This document shows, piece by piece, positions 19,302 to 28,871 of a stretch of 34,279 nt of DNA. The stretch covers positions 1 to 34,279 of the forward strand of contig JAATFX010000024.1 of assembly GCA_015654925.1 (NCBI GenBank). Direction: 5' to 3'. How positions within the stretch are numbered: the stretch's first letter is position 1; each line of letters begins with the position of its first letter. The notes under the pieces were generated by a model that saw nothing but the letters and a program-made list of their open reading frames with translations, did no database searches and was not told the origin of the DNA. The position numbers and the translations under genes are program-made. This DNA is from Enterobacterales bacterium (GTDB taxonomy: Bacteria; Pseudomonadota; Gammaproteobacteria; Enterobacterales; Enterobacteriaceae).

Positions 19302-20222
19302 ATGCAGGATAAGACTCAAATAATTCCTCAGCCGGCCATGCAACCCAGCATGCGCGATCTGATCTGTTATAAAACCATGCCCGTCTGGAATGCCGGCACC
19401 CTGCCGGAAGTATTCCAGCAACGGCATAATACCAAAGAGGGCGCCTGGGCCAAACTCATGGTATTGCAAGGCACGCTGACCTTCGCCTTTTTAACTGACG
19501 ACGATGAAATCCTTGAAACCGCGGTATTCACCCCGGAGAACCCGCCGCCGCTGGTGCAACCGCAGCAATGGCACCGCATTGCCGGTTTTTCGCCGGACAT
19601 GGAATGCCAGCTGGCGTTTTATTGCCTGCCGGAAGACTTCTATCACTTAAAACACGATCTGACCCGCACGCACTCAGAAGTCATTGAAGCGGCCAAATAC
19701 CTGCCGCCGGGCAAAGCCCTCGACCTGGGCTGCGGCTCAGGACGCAATGCCTTATACCTTAATTTACTGGGCTTCGACGTCACCGCCTACGATAAAAACC
19801 CGTTGGGCATCAACACCCTCAACGGCATTATCGCCACGGAACAACTGCACAATATCCGCACCGGCATCTATGATATCAACGAACAGCTCATCAACGGCCG
19901 CTATGATTTTATCCTCTCGACGGTGGTGATGATGTTTTTACAGGCCGACAAAATCGAGCGGGTCATTGGCAATATCCAGCAAAGCACCAACGACGGCGGA
20001 CTTAACCTGATCGTCGCCGCCATGTCCACCGACGATTACCCCTGCCCGCTGCCCTTCCCGTTCACCTTTGGCACCGGCGAGCTGAAAAATTATTATCGCG
20101 GCTGGGAAATCATCAAATACAACGAAGACATGGGGCAATTACATAAAACCGACGCCGACGGCAACCGCATCAAACTGCGCTTTGCCACGCTCCTGGCCAA
20201 AAAACGCCCAGCCGTGGACTAA
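19302..20222 (+). CDS. tehB: TehB-type SAM-dependent methyltransferase with N-terminal DUF1971-like domain
   Basis: Tellurite/oxidant-resistance methyltransferase homologue. The 306-aa protein has two parts: residues about 1-115 form a cupin-like domain (KTMPVWNAGTLPEVFQQRHNTKEGAWAKL, then VQPQQWHRIAGFSPDM), and 116-300 form the methyltransferase with the SAM motif I ALDLGCGSGRNALYL (139-153). E. coli TehB (197 aa) has only the second part; H. influenzae TehB (about 286 aa) has both. GGAG lies 7 bases before the ATG. No tehA lies beside it. Substrate unproven. Confidence 0.88.
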   Translation: MQDKTQIIPQPAMQPSMRDLICYKTMPVWNAGTLPEVFQQRHNTKEGAWAKLMVLQGTLTFAFLTDDDEILETAVFTPENPPPLVQPQQWHRIAGFSPDMECQLAFYCLPEDFYHLKHDLTRTHSEVIEAAKYLPPGKALDLGCGSGRNALYLNLLGFDVTAYDKNPLGINTLNGIIATEQLHNIRTGIYDINEQLINGRYDFILSTVVMMFLQADKIERVIGNIQQSTNDGGLNLIVAAMSTDDYPCPLPFPFTFGTGELKNYYRGWEIIKYNEDMGQLHKTDADGNRIKLRFATLLAKKRPAVD

Positions 20223-20257
20223 CAGCGAGCCCAGCCAACGGCGGACCGACAGAATAT

Positions 20258-20379
20258 CGTGTTGAAGGGAGGCCATGCCAGCGAGGCCAAAGCGGCCATG
20301 GTTTTCCTGGCCGCCAGAGCGCCTCATGGCACGCTAGGCCCGCTGCCACCGGACCCGCAGCGAACCGTGTTGAAGGGAG
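20258..20379. repeat. Imperfect direct repeat pair in the tehB-ribB gap
   Basis: The 14-mer CGTGTTGAAGGGAG occurs twice, at 20258-20271 and 20366-20379, 108 bases apart. Extended leftwards, the two 30-base copies (from CGGACC) agree at about 24 of 30 positions. The spacer contains GGCCATG-type short inverted repeats. It looks like a degenerate repeated extragenic element between converging genes, not a coding region. Confidence 0.6.
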
Positions 20380-20392
20380 AAAGTGAGTGCCC

Positions 20393-21046
20393 TCAGCTCG
20401 CCTGTCGGGTCAACGACCGGCGGTACTGCACCAAATCCTCAATCGTCACCACCGGCATCCCATGCTCCCGGCCAAAAGCCACAATCTCCGGCGCATGAGC
20501 CATACTGCCGTCTTCATTGGTCACTTCACACAACACGCCCATCGGCTTAAGCCCGGCCAATGTCACCAAATCAATACTGGCTTCCGTATGGCCACCGCGG
20601 GTCAACACCCCGCCCGGCTGCGCGCGCAGCGGAAAAACGTGGCCCGGACGATTAAGATCGCCCGGCTTGGCGTTATCCTTGATGGCGGCACGGATAGTGG
20701 TCAGGCGATCGGCGGCGGAAACGCCGGTGGTCACGCCCTCGGCCGCTTCGATGGTCACGGTGAACGCCGTCTGATAATGACTGGAGTTGCGCTCCACCAT
20801 CATCGGCAAATCCAACTGCTGGCGTCGTTCCTCGGTCAGGCACAGGCACACGATGCCGCTGCCGTGACGAATGGCCAGCGCCATCTGCTCAACGGTCATA
20901 TTTTCGGCGGCGAAAATCATATCGCCTTCGTTTTCACGATCTTCATTATCCAGCACCAACACACCGCGGCCATGGCGCAATGCATCAAGCGCGTTTTCCA
21001 CGCGTTCTGTCGGCGTACCGAATTCGGAAAGAAGCGTCTGATTCAT
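20393..21046 (-). CDS. ribB: 3,4-dihydroxy-2-butanone 4-phosphate synthase
   Basis: Converts ribulose-5-phosphate to the four-carbon precursor of riboflavin. The 217-aa protein shows the active-site loop [18 protein letters not shown], the segment [10 protein letters not shown], the [16 protein letters not shown] block and [28 protein letters not shown]. Length equals E. coli RibB (217). A 125-base spacer and an FMN riboswitch lie upstream, so expression should fall when FMN is abundant. Confidence 0.97.
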   Translation of the reverse strand: MNQTLLSEFGTPTERVENALDALRHGRGVLVLDNEDRENEGDMIFAAENMTVEQMALAIRHGSGIVCLCLTEERRQQLDLPMMVERNSSHYQTAFTVTIEAAEGVTTGVSAADRLTTIRAAIKDNAKPGDLNRPGHVFPLRAQPGGVLTRGGHTEASIDLVTLAGLKPMGVLCEVTNEDGSMAHAPEIVAFGREHGMPVVTIEDLVQYRRSLTRQAS

Positions 21047-21132
21047 GGTAAGTAAAACCTCATAAAGTATATGGATTACCAGAACCAGGGCAGACTTAGG
21101 AGTGAGCCTTATACAGGCTGAAAAGATAACGA

Positions 21133-21156
21133 GAATGAGTTGGTAATTTGACTCAT
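21133..21156 (-). promoter_or_regulatory. Hairpin in the ribB leader (probable riboswitch expression platform)
   Basis: AATGAGT and ACTCATT form a 7-bp stem with a 10-base loop, about 15 bases downstream of the aptamer on the minus strand. In the direction of transcription it is followed, some 9 bases on, by a short T4 run, so it could be part of the switch that ends or continues transcription. Confidence 0.4.
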
Positions 21157-21170
21157 TGTAAACCGCTACT

Positions 21171-21335
21171 CTCTCCCATCCGGACTATAACCGTCGGCCC
21201 CGGAATTACACCGGATCTGCTGACCTCGGATTGTGGTGCAATCCGAGCGCTCGCGGGCTTCCTGTGCGATAATCACATTAAGCAATAATTACACAGGTTT
21301 ACCGCCGGTGGGGAGTTACACCCCGCCCTGAGAAT
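21171..21335 (-). ncRNA. FMN riboswitch (RFN element)
   Basis: Read on the minus strand the aptamer begins with AGGGCGGGGTGTAACTCCCC followed by ACCGGCGGT, and ends with CCGATGGTTATAGTC-like and GGATGGGAGAGAG elements (here GCCGACGGTTATAGTCCGG then ATGGGAGAGAG). These are the invariant parts of the RFN junction; the variable arm is the GC-rich AGCGCTCGGATTGCACC hairpin. It binds FMN and controls ribB in gamma-proteobacteria. Confidence 0.95.
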
Positions 21336-21345
21336 AAACGCCATA

Positions 21346-21374
21346 ACTATAACGCCATTGGATAATCAGGGCAA
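21346..21374 (-). promoter_or_regulatory. Sigma-70 promoter of ribB
   Basis: On the minus strand, TTGCCC (-35, 21369-21374) and TATAGT (-10, 21346-21351) are separated by exactly 17 bases. Transcription would start near 21339, directly before the riboswitch aptamer, which supports the assignment. Confidence 0.7.
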
Positions 21375-21384
21375 TTAGCAAACG

Positions 21385-21390
21385 TATAAT
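21385..21390 (+). promoter_or_regulatory. Possible -10 element of ubiK
   Basis: A consensus TATAAT lies 75 bases before the ubiK ATG on the plus strand. I see no convincing -35, and the sequence is AT-rich, so chance occurrence is possible. Confidence 0.35.
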
Positions 21391-21468
21391 TTCTGGCTTG
21401 TTCTTTTAGTTTCTAATCTACCGATCTGGCATTACACTTAACCAAAACTAACCCGTTAGGGAACCATG

Positions 21469-21867
21469 ATGATTGACACTAAAAAAATCGAACAGCTTGC
21501 CCGTCAGATCCATGAATCCTTGCCCAAGGGCATCCGCGATCTGGGAGATGATATGGATAAAAAAATCCGCCAAATATTGCAAAGCCAGTTTAGCCGTATG
21601 GATTTGGTCAGCCGCGAGGAATTTGATGTGCAGACACAGGTATTGCTGCGCACGCGGGAAAAATTAAGCCAGTTGGAACTGCGGATCAACGCGCTGGAAA
21701 CCATGCCGGGCAACGCTGCGCCAACCGCAACGGCGACGCCTGCCCCAACGACTCCGGCGGGCGCCGCAACCGCCGCCCCCGCGGCTCCGGCCGCTGATGA
21801 AACCACCGCCGAAGCATCGGTGGATGCCACGGTAAACGGCATCAAACAAACCGGCAAGGACCTCTAG
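21469..21867 (+). CDS. ubiK: Ubiquinone biosynthesis accessory factor UbiK (YqiC, BMFP family)
   Basis: Small coiled-coil membrane-associated protein that with UbiJ assists aerobic ubiquinone synthesis. I prefer ATG 21469 ([21 protein letters not shown]), 7 bases after AGGG, over the adjacent ATG 21466. The conserved N-terminal 80 residues include [29 protein letters not shown], a predicted coiled coil. After that comes a low-complexity Ala/Pro/Thr tail (about 80-120), making 132 aa against 96 in E. coli. Confidence 0.92.
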   Translation: MIDTKKIEQLARQIHESLPKGIRDLGDDMDKKIRQILQSQFSRMDLVSREEFDVQTQVLLRTREKLSQLELRINALETMPGNAAPTATATPAPTTPAGAATAAPAAPAADETTAEASVDATVNGIKQTGKDL

Positions 21868-21968
21868 CCGGACGCGGCCGCCACGATATAGGCGCAGCCG
21901 CCCATCGTGCCGTCAAGCCTCCGGGCGGAGCCTATAAGCACCAACCCGGACGGCTTGCGCGCGGCGAA

Positions 21969-23402
21969 TCAACCGCGCTTGCCGCTTTTAATGGCGTTGA
22001 TGATATTGGTGGTGGAGCAGCCGTCTTCAAAATTCAGCACCTTGACGTCGCCGCCGTTGGCCCACACTTCCTGGCTGCCGGCAATCTGTTCGGGCCGGTA
22101 ATCGCCGCCCTTCACCAGCAAATCGGGCAGTATCTCGCCAATCAGCCGCTGCGGGGTATCCTCGTCAAAGGCCACCACCCAATCCACCGCCTGCAGCGCG
22201 CCCAGCACGATCATGCGCTGCGCCAGCGGATTCACCGGGCGGGACTCGCCTTTCAGCCGCCGCGTCGAATCATCGCTGTTCACCGCCACGATCAGCCGGT
22301 CGCCGAGCCGCCGGGCATTGGCCAGATAAGACACATGGCCGGCGTGCAGGATATCGAAAATACCGTTGGTCATAACCACCTTTTCGCCGCGCTGCCGGGC
22401 CTGCGCCACCGCCTGCTGCAATTCGGCCTCGGTCATGACGCCGAACCCGGCATCGCCGCGGCCCTGGATCGCATTTTCCAGCTCGATGGGGCTAACGGTG
22501 GAGGTGCCCAGCTTGCCAACCACCACGCCCGCGGCGGCATTGGCCAGGAAACAGCACTCTTCCAACGGCCGTCCGGCCGCGAGCGCCGCCGCCAGCACGC
22601 CGATCACCGTATCGCCGGCGCCGGTGACATCATACACTTCCTGCGCCTGGGTCGGCAGATTCAGCGGCTCCTGGCCGGGCTGCAGCAGCGTCATTCCCTG
22701 TTCGGAGCGCGTAATCAATAATGCCGACAAAGCAAAATCGGCGATCATCCGCATGCCGCGGCTAATCAGATCCGCTTCGTCGCGACAACGCCCGGCGACC
22801 GCTTCGAACTCGGAAAGATTGGGCGTAAGCAGCGTAGCGCCGCGATAGCGGGCGAAATCAGTGCCCTTGGGATCGACCAGCACCGGCACCCCGGCGGCGC
22901 GCGCCAGTTGGATCATCTCCTGCACCCGGTCCAGCGCCCCTTTGCCATAGTCCGACAGCACCATGGCGCCGGCGGCCGGCAACGCCTGTTTAATCCGCTC
23001 CTGCATCGGAGCCGGATCCACGTCGGCAAACCCCTGCTCGAAATCCAGGCGAATCAGTTGCTGGTTGCGCGACAGCACCCGCAGTTTGGTAATCGTCGGA
23101 TGAGTGGCCACCGCCACGAAATCGCAGGTGACGCTGACCTCGTTTAAACGCGCGCCAAGGGCGCGGGCGGCGTCATCGATGCCGGTCAGGCCCACCAGGC
23201 GCGAGGCGGCGCCCAGCGCGGCGATATTCATGGCCACGTTGGCCGCGCCCCCGGGACGCTCCTCGATGGTATCGACTTTGACCACCGGCACCGGCGCTTC
23301 GGGTGAGATACGGCTGGTCGGACCGTACCAATAACGATCCAACATGACATCACCCACCACCAGCACGCCCGCCCGGCGAAAATCAGGCAACGTAACTTTC
23401 AT
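21969..23402 (-). CDS. hldE: Bifunctional heptose-7-phosphate kinase / heptose-1-phosphate adenylyltransferase
   Basis: Makes ADP-heptose for the inner core of lipopolysaccharide. The 477-aa protein, the same length as in E. coli, joins a ribokinase-like N-terminal kinase ([13 protein letters not shown] at 16-27; catalytic [11 protein letters not shown] near 258-268) and a C-terminal cytidylyltransferase-like domain with [17 protein letters not shown] (HxGH) near 345-361. GGAG lies 8 bases before the ATG. It sits 107 bases after glnE, as in other enterobacteria. Confidence 0.97.
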   Translation of the reverse strand: MKVTLPDFRRAGVLVVGDVMLDRYWYGPTSRISPEAPVPVVKVDTIEERPGGAANVAMNIAALGAASRLVGLTGIDDAARALGARLNEVSVTCDFVAVATHPTITKLRVLSRNQQLIRLDFEQGFADVDPAPMQERIKQALPAAGAMVLSDYGKGALDRVQEMIQLARAAGVPVLVDPKGTDFARYRGATLLTPNLSEFEAVAGRCRDEADLISRGMRMIADFALSALLITRSEQGMTLLQPGQEPLNLPTQAQEVYDVTGAGDTVIGVLAAALAAGRPLEECCFLANAAAGVVVGKLGTSTVSPIELENAIQGRGDAGFGVMTEAELQQAVAQARQRGEKVVMTNGIFDILHAGHVSYLANARRLGDRLIVAVNSDDSTRRLKGESRPVNPLAQRMIVLGALQAVDWVVAFDEDTPQRLIGEILPDLLVKGGDYRPEQIAGSQEVWANGGDVKVLNFEDGCSTTNIINAIKSGKRG

Positions 23403-23509
23403 CCACTTACTCCAGACTCAACCTTTTTATTGCGCGAGATAGTAGCATAGCCCGCGTGATTTCTCTCGCTCACGGCGGCAGAATCGCGCTTTTTCATGCC
23501 GTGGGAATC

Positions 23510-26344
23510 TCACTCCAGCCACTTATGCCAGTAACCGGTAATCAGCTCCCGCTCGGCCCGGAACCGATGGTTTTCCACCCGGCTCGGCAGGTCCTGCAGG
23601 GTTAAATGATGGATCTCGTCGCGCAGGGTGATATATGCCTGGGTCAGGGATGACGCTTCCCCATCGCTGATAATGCCGTTACGGGCCATCAGCTCAAAAA
23701 TGCGCACATTGTCGGACCAGCGCGTCAGTTCGGGGATCGCGGCGGCGTGGCGCAGCACCAGATATTGCGCCATAAACTCGATATCCGTAATGCCGCCCTC
23801 GTCCGCCTTGATATCAAACATGCCGCCGCTTTTACCGGCCAGATGCTGGCGCATTTTCGCGCGCATGCCGCTAACCTCGGCGCGCAAAGCCTCGCCGTCG
23901 CGCTCGCTGCACAATACGGCGCGGCGGATCGCCGCAAAGCGGGAGCGCAGCGCCTCATCGCCATACACCATCCGCGCGCGGACCAGGGCCTGGTGCTCCC
24001 AGGTCCAGGCTTCCTGCTGCTGATACTCTTCGAATGCCCCTAGCGTGCTGACCAGCATGCCGGCGGCGCCGGAAGGCCGCAGCCGCGGGTCCACTTCATA
24101 TAAAATGCCCGATGGCGTGCGGGTGCTGAACAAATGCATGATCCGCTGCGCCAGGCGCAGGTAGAATTGACGGCCGTCGATACAGCGCTCGCCGTCGGTC
24201 ATGACCTCGGCCGGGCAATCATGCAAAAACACTACGTCCAGATCGGAGCCGTAGCCCAGCTCCCAGCCGCCCAGCTTACCGTAGCCAATGACCGCAAACC
24301 CCTGCCCGCCTTGTTCATCGAGATGGGTCGGCCGGCCGTAGCGCGCCACCATGGTCTTCCAGGCCTGCTGGAGCACGGCGGCGATCATGGCTTCCGCCAG
24401 ATAGGTTAAATGATCGCTGACCCGCATCACCGGCAGCACGCCGCTAATATCGCTGGCGGCGATACGCAGATGCTGCGCCTGCTTGAATTGCCGCATGGCA
24501 TCGAGCTGCTGCTCTTCGTCTTCTTCCGGCACCCGCATTAAATATTGGCGCAGTTCGTCGCCGTACGCCTGCGGCTCCAGCGGATGGTAGAGCGTCGCCG
24601 GGTCGAGCAATTCATCGAGCAGCAGCGGATGGCGGGCCAACTGGGTGGCGATCATCGCCGAGGCGGAACACAGGCGGACCACATGGGTCAATGCGCCGGG
24701 ATATTCCACCAGCAGTTCGAGATAGGTAGTGCGGGAAACGATATTCAGCAACATCGGCGCCACCCGGCCGAAGGCGGCATCCGGCGCGGGCTGTATACAA
24801 ATTTGCGCCAGCAGCCGGGGCATAAGCTGATCCAGCACCTCGCGCCCGCGCGGCCCGATGGTCCGTTTGGCCACATCGCGCCGGAACTCGCCGAGCAGGG
24901 CCGGCAAATTCCCGCGCCCGTCGGGGTCGTCCGACGGCGACTGAGGTTCCGGCCGTCCGGCAGCCTGCTGCGGCGCGTCAAACCACATTGCGCCGCAGCG
25001 CCCATAATCCGCAGGATCGGCCGGATCGGGCGCGTCATCGCCGATCAGCTCATTAAAGATGTCCCGCACCCCGCGCATATGCCGATCCAGCTCCAGGCCC
25101 AACGCCGGCCAATCGGCCACGCCCATGCCGTAGGCCAGGCGCGCCTGGTTCAGCGCATCGGCGGGCAAAGTCTGGGTCTGCTCATCATTGATGGCCTGGA
25201 GCAGGTTTTCCAGCCGGCGCAGGTAAAGGTAGGCCTGGCTTAACCGCTCCGTCTGATCGGGAGTGAGCAAGCCCAGCTCGCCGATCGCCAACAGGGTGGG
25301 CTGCAGGGAATGTTGCTGCAAGCGGGGTTCACGCCCGCCGCGGATCAGTTGGAATACCTGGGTGATAAATTCGATTTCGCGGATGCCGCCGGCGCCCAGC
25401 TTGATATTGTCCTTTAATCCCCGCCGCCGGACTTCGCGGGCAATCATGATTTTCATATTGCGCAGGGACTGGATAACGCTGAAATCGATATAACGGCGGA
25501 ACACAAAGGGCCGCAGCATGCCGTGCAGTTCGCGGCTGTACCCATCGTTGCCATCGCCCATCAGCCGGGCTTTAATCATGGCGTAACGCTCCCAGTCGCG
25601 GCCCTGCTCCTGGTAATAGTCCTCCAGCGCGGCGAAACTCAGCACCAGCGGCCCGCTGTCGCCAAACGGGCGCAGACGCATATCCACGCGATACACAAAC
25701 CCTTCGGCGGTGGGCTGGTCCAGGACTTTGATCAACCGCTGCCCCAGGCGCGTAAAAAACAGCGCATTATCCATTTCGCGCCGCCCGCCCCGGGTATGGC
25801 CGTTCTCGGGATAGGCAAAAATCAAATCGATATCGGAAGAAAAATTAAGTTCGCCGCCGCCCAGCTTGCCCATGCCCAGCACCAGCAGCGGCTGCCCGGT
25901 CCCCTGCGCGTCGCCCGGCGTCCCCCATTCAAGGCAGCAGGCCCGGTAAAGCCAGTCGCGGGCGGCAATAATCAGGGTTTCGGCCAGTTGGCTGAGCTGG
26001 GTCAGGATCTCGGTGGTGGCGCACAGGTCCAGCGCCTGCGCCCAGCCGATCCGCACCAGGACGCGGCGGCGGAACAGCCGCAGCTCGCGCATCAGGTCCG
26101 CTTCATCCCGCACCTGCGCCAGTTGCTCCCGCAAACTGTCGCCATAACCGCGCCATTCGCCGGCGGCCGGCGGGTGCTGGCGCAGCTCGTCCAGCCAGTC
26201 CGGCCGGGCAATCAGCGTTTCGCTGATAAAATCGCTCAAGGCCAGCGGCACGGCCATGGCGTCATCCACCGGCGCGGACGCGGCCAGCCTGGCGGATATA
26301 TCCTGCGCCTGCCGGCTTAACGGGGGCGGTAAAGGCAGCTTCAT
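23510..26344 (-). CDS. glnE: Bifunctional glutamine synthetase adenylyltransferase/deadenylase
   Basis: Adenylylates and deadenylylates glutamine synthetase in response to PII and glutamine. I start at ATG 26344, where GGAG lies 7 bases upstream; an in-frame TTG at 26350 has no such spacing. The 944-aa protein (E. coli 946) has two nucleotidyltransferase domains: the N-terminal deadenylylase with [20 protein letters not shown] and the C-terminal adenylylase with [19 protein letters not shown], joined by a helical regulatory region. Downstream of ygiF by 39 bases. Confidence 0.97.
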   Translation of the reverse strand: MKLPLPPPLSRQAQDISARLAASAPVDDAMAVPLALSDFISETLIARPDWLDELRQHPPAAGEWRGYGDSLREQLAQVRDEADLMRELRLFRRRVLVRIGWAQALDLCATTEILTQLSQLAETLIIAARDWLYRACCLEWGTPGDAQGTGQPLLVLGMGKLGGGELNFSSDIDLIFAYPENGHTRGGRREMDNALFFTRLGQRLIKVLDQPTAEGFVYRVDMRLRPFGDSGPLVLSFAALEDYYQEQGRDWERYAMIKARLMGDGNDGYSRELHGMLRPFVFRRYIDFSVIQSLRNMKIMIAREVRRRGLKDNIKLGAGGIREIEFITQVFQLIRGGREPRLQQHSLQPTLLAIGELGLLTPDQTERLSQAYLYLRRLENLLQAINDEQTQTLPADALNQARLAYGMGVADWPALGLELDRHMRGVRDIFNELIGDDAPDPADPADYGRCGAMWFDAPQQAAGRPEPQSPSDDPDGRGNLPALLGEFRRDVAKRTIGPRGREVLDQLMPRLLAQICIQPAPDAAFGRVAPMLLNIVSRTTYLELLVEYPGALTHVVRLCSASAMIATQLARHPLLLDELLDPATLYHPLEPQAYGDELRQYLMRVPEEDEEQQLDAMRQFKQAQHLRIAASDISGVLPVMRVSDHLTYLAEAMIAAVLQQAWKTMVARYGRPTHLDEQGGQGFAVIGYGKLGGWELGYGSDLDVVFLHDCPAEVMTDGERCIDGRQFYLRLAQRIMHLFSTRTPSGILYEVDPRLRPSGAAGMLVSTLGAFEEYQQQEAWTWEHQALVRARMVYGDEALRSRFAAIRRAVLCSERDGEALRAEVSGMRAKMRQHLAGKSGGMFDIKADEGGITDIEFMAQYLVLRHAAAIPELTRWSDNVRIFELMARNGIISDGEASSLTQAYITLRDEIHHLTLQDLPSRVENHRFRAERELITGYWHKWLE

Positions 26345-26383
26345 GTTCAAACTCCTGATGGCGGGTCGCGCCCGGACTAGGGA

Positions 26384-27691
26384 CTAACGATTATTGACGC
26401 TGCGCCAAAAACCCGCCTGCGTCACCGCCTGGCGGCGCATAAACTCCAGATCGTTGGTGCCGGGCAGGGCGATGGCCTGCTGCAATCCTTGCCAGTGCAG
26501 GATATAGGACAACACCTTATTAGCGGGATAAGAGCCGGAGAGCAGGTGGAAAGCCATGATCCGCCGTTCCAGCCGCGGCAATTGCTGGTGATATTCCTCG
26601 GGGGAAAGCGCCCGGCCGAACGCGACCTTCAGTTCCGCGGCGCAGCGCGACAACATGACATCGGCGAAGCGTTTAAAGGAACCGTCCAATTTTTTGCGGG
26701 CGGCATCGGTAACGCTGCTTTGCCAGCCGGCGAGGATCAGCCATGTGGTGAGCGCCAACTTACACTGCAAATAAACCGCCTCGTAGCACAGGGTGCGGGG
26801 ATCGCCGTCCGGCAGCGCTAAACGTTCGCTGACCTCCGCCAATTGGGCGCGCAGCACGGTGGTGGCCTTGCGCGGGATCATATTGCCCATCACCACGAAG
26901 GTTTCACGGATCAGAGTGATGGCGGTGAGGATGCTTTCACGGGCCAGAGGCACGCCCGCCAGCCACAGTTCCTCATGATACTGCCAGTGCGATAATGCCA
27001 GCGACAGCGCCTCGCTCAATCCTTGCTCCACGGTGGCCTTGGGCGCGGGACGCAGCAGCGGCAAGGCGCGGATTTCCCGGGGCGGATTGCCCGCGGCCAA
27101 ATGGTAGCCGCGCGCGGCTTTGCTCAGGCTGCCCAGCCGCAGACCGCCGTCGACGGTGAGCGACCGGGCGAACGACAGCAGATCGGTAATATTGCCGAGC
27201 AGCAATTCCATTTCCAGTTCGCAAATGGCCTCCCGCTCATCGCCGGCCACCACTTCTCCGCGATCAAACGCTACTTCAATCTCGCTGTCACCGTAAGTGA
27301 CCACCCACTTTTCGCGCTGGTAGTCGGTGCGAAACAGCGGTTCCAGGCGCGATTGCAAGGCAGCGGCGGACACGCCCTCCGGCCAAACCTCCGCCGGCAG
27401 CAGCGCGATATCCAGCTCCGGGCCGGGCAAAGGAATATTATATTCCGGATGCTGGTGCAGGCCGGCGACGACTTTGCCGGCGGTTTTGGCCGTCATCTCA
27501 TAGCGCCCGTTATTGCCCCGCACGCGCAGACCCACGCCGTGACGGCGCAAATCAAGCTCGGCGGTGTCAAAATAAATATTAACCAGGTGTTGCGCAGGCG
27601 AATGGACGCCGCCGGTGGCGGAAACGCGTTCCCCCAGCGACGATACCGCATCCGGATGGACGATAAATTTTAATTCTATTTCTTCACTCAT
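26384..27691 (-). CDS. ygiF: Inorganic triphosphatase YgiF (CYTH-CHAD protein)
   Basis: Hydrolyses inorganic triphosphate. I start at ATG 27691 (MSEEIELKFIVHPDAV), since EIELKF begins the CYTH domain and the family starts here; a GTG 12 bases upstream (27703) is possible. The 435-aa protein has a CYTH domain (about 1-200) with the ExExK motif EIELK, NGRYEMTAK and CELEMELLLGN, and a C-terminal CHAD domain (about 210-430) with FKRFADVMLSRCAAELK, which in other proteins binds polyphosphate. No clear ribosome-binding site. Confidence 0.94.
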   Translation of the reverse strand: MSEEIELKFIVHPDAVSSLGERVSATGGVHSPAQHLVNIYFDTAELDLRRHGVGLRVRGNNGRYEMTAKTAGKVVAGLHQHPEYNIPLPGPELDIALLPAEVWPEGVSAAALQSRLEPLFRTDYQREKWVVTYGDSEIEVAFDRGEVVAGDEREAICELEMELLLGNITDLLSFARSLTVDGGLRLGSLSKAARGYHLAAGNPPREIRALPLLRPAPKATVEQGLSEALSLALSHWQYHEELWLAGVPLARESILTAITLIRETFVVMGNMIPRKATTVLRAQLAEVSERLALPDGDPRTLCYEAVYLQCKLALTTWLILAGWQSSVTDAARKKLDGSFKRFADVMLSRCAAELKVAFGRALSPEEYHQQLPRLERRIMAFHLLSGSYPANKVLSYILHWQGLQQAIALPGTNDLEFMRRQAVTQAGFWRSVNNR

Positions 27692-27703
27692 AGCTTCGGC
27701 CAC

Positions 27704-28127
27704 ACCTATTAGTTGCTGTACGTGTAGTTGCTGTACGAGAAAGCGGGATTCGGCGCCCGGCCGCTACGGCGGGCAAGACGAAAAACCAGCGTTGGCATCC
27801 TATCTGATAAGATAATCATCACCTTAATGCCTCATAGGGACAAGTCAGTTAATAATTTAAATGCCAATTTATGTCAAAAAATACATCAAGCCAAACAGCC
27901 ATACTGCCTTTTTTATCTCTTACAACCCAATTTATTGGCATGAGCCGCAAATTTATCGCTCAAGATCGGTTCGCAAGCGGGTTTGGCCCCGGCTTAATTG
28001 CCAGCGACCCGGCAACAGGCGCCCTGCGCCGCCTGATAGTAAGATAGTTCCCATTTCTGTTTAAGCATTGCGTCGTCAAACTGATCCCTCTACTATCGTC
28101 CCACCTTTGATTAAAAACGACGGAACT
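27704..28127. other. Gene-free region between ygiF and ygiM
   Basis: A 424-base divergent intergenic stretch. It holds a 15-base tandem repeat next to ygiF (listed separately) and an AT-rich middle (27810-27950). Short open frames inside it show no recognisable protein pattern. Promoters for both genes must lie here, but I could not choose reliable -35/-10 pairs. Confidence 0.5.
27710..27739. repeat. Two-copy 15-base tandem repeat upstream of ygiF
   Basis: TAGTTGCTGTACGTG is followed at once by TAGTTGCTGTACGAG, with 14 of 15 bases identical. It lies immediately upstream of the possible ygiF starts. A recent duplication or a double binding site are both possible. Confidence 0.75.
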
Positions 28128-28751
28128 ATGCACAAATTACGCCATATTTGCTTCGCGTTATTGAGTCTAAGCTTCGCCGCTAGCACTCATGCCGCCGACG
28201 AGAAGCGCTACATCTCCGATGAGCTGATTACCTATATCCACAGCGGGCCGGGCAATCAATACCGCATTGTCGGCACGCTCAATTCAGGGGAAGAAGTCGA
28301 ACTGCTCGGCGTCAGCGAAGCGAACAGCTACGGCCAGGTCCGCGATTCCAAAGGCCGCACCGCCTGGATACCGCTCGATCAACTGAGCGACCAGCCCAGC
28401 CTGCGGGTAAAAGTTCCCGCATTGGAGCAGCAGGTGCAAACCCTGACCCAGAAACTCGATACCATTGACGCCAGCTGGAACCAGCGCACGGCGGAAATGC
28501 AAAAAAAAGTCACCGAAAGCGACAGTACCATCCAGGGCCTGCGTGACGAAAACCAAAGCCTGAAAGATCAACTCGTGGTGGCCAAGAAAAAAGTGGACGC
28601 CGTGGCGGTACAGCTTGATGACAAACAGCGCGCCATTATTATGCAATGGTTCCTGTATGGCGGCGGGGTAGCCGGCGTCGGCCTGATTCTCGGGTTATTG
28701 CTGCCCCACGTGGTCCCGCGCCGCAAAAAAGATAATCGCTGGATGAACTAG
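28128..28751 (+). CDS. ygiM: YgiM, SH3b-domain membrane protein
   Basis: Conserved envelope protein of unclear role. I start at ATG 28128 (MHKLRHICFALLSLS), which yields a signal peptide ending at THA-ADEK and matches E. coli YgiM; the upstream in-frame ATG at 28068 does not. The 207-aa protein has an N-terminal bacterial SH3 domain (about 24-90: YISDELITYIHSGPGNQYRIVGTLNSGEEVEL), a coiled coil (about 95-165) and a C-terminal membrane helix (about 178-197), then a basic tail ending DNRWMN. Probably anchored in the inner membrane with the SH3b domain in the periplasm. Confidence 0.94.
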   Translation: MHKLRHICFALLSLSFAASTHAADEKRYISDELITYIHSGPGNQYRIVGTLNSGEEVELLGVSEANSYGQVRDSKGRTAWIPLDQLSDQPSLRVKVPALEQQVQTLTQKLDTIDASWNQRTAEMQKKVTESDSTIQGLRDENQSLKDQLVVAKKKVDAVAVQLDDKQRAIIMQWFLYGGGVAGVGLILGLLLPHVVPRRKKDNRWMN

Positions 28752-28871
28752 GGCCGGCCAGCCGGACGTTTCGTGTTGACCGCGCGTAATCGCGTAATGT
28801 GGAAAAACGGCATTGCGGATGCGACTACACTTAATAGATGATGGCGAAACCGACATAAACGGGAGTTCATA

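Noticed and set aside
20259..20498. Open frame MLKGGHASEAKAAM... on the plus strand
   Set aside because: It begins in the repeated element and runs into the antisense of ribB; no recognised protein pattern.
23471..23503. CACGGC/GCCGTG inverted repeat between glnE and hldE
   Set aside because: Loop of 21 bases and no T-run; too weak for a terminator call.
25523..26320. 265-codon plus-strand open frame across glnE
   Set aside because: Antisense shadow of glnE with no family signature.
27861..28064. Small open frame MPIYVKKYIKPNSHTAFF... between ygiF and ygiM
   Set aside because: No ribosome-binding site of note, no recognised family, AT-rich intergenic sequence.
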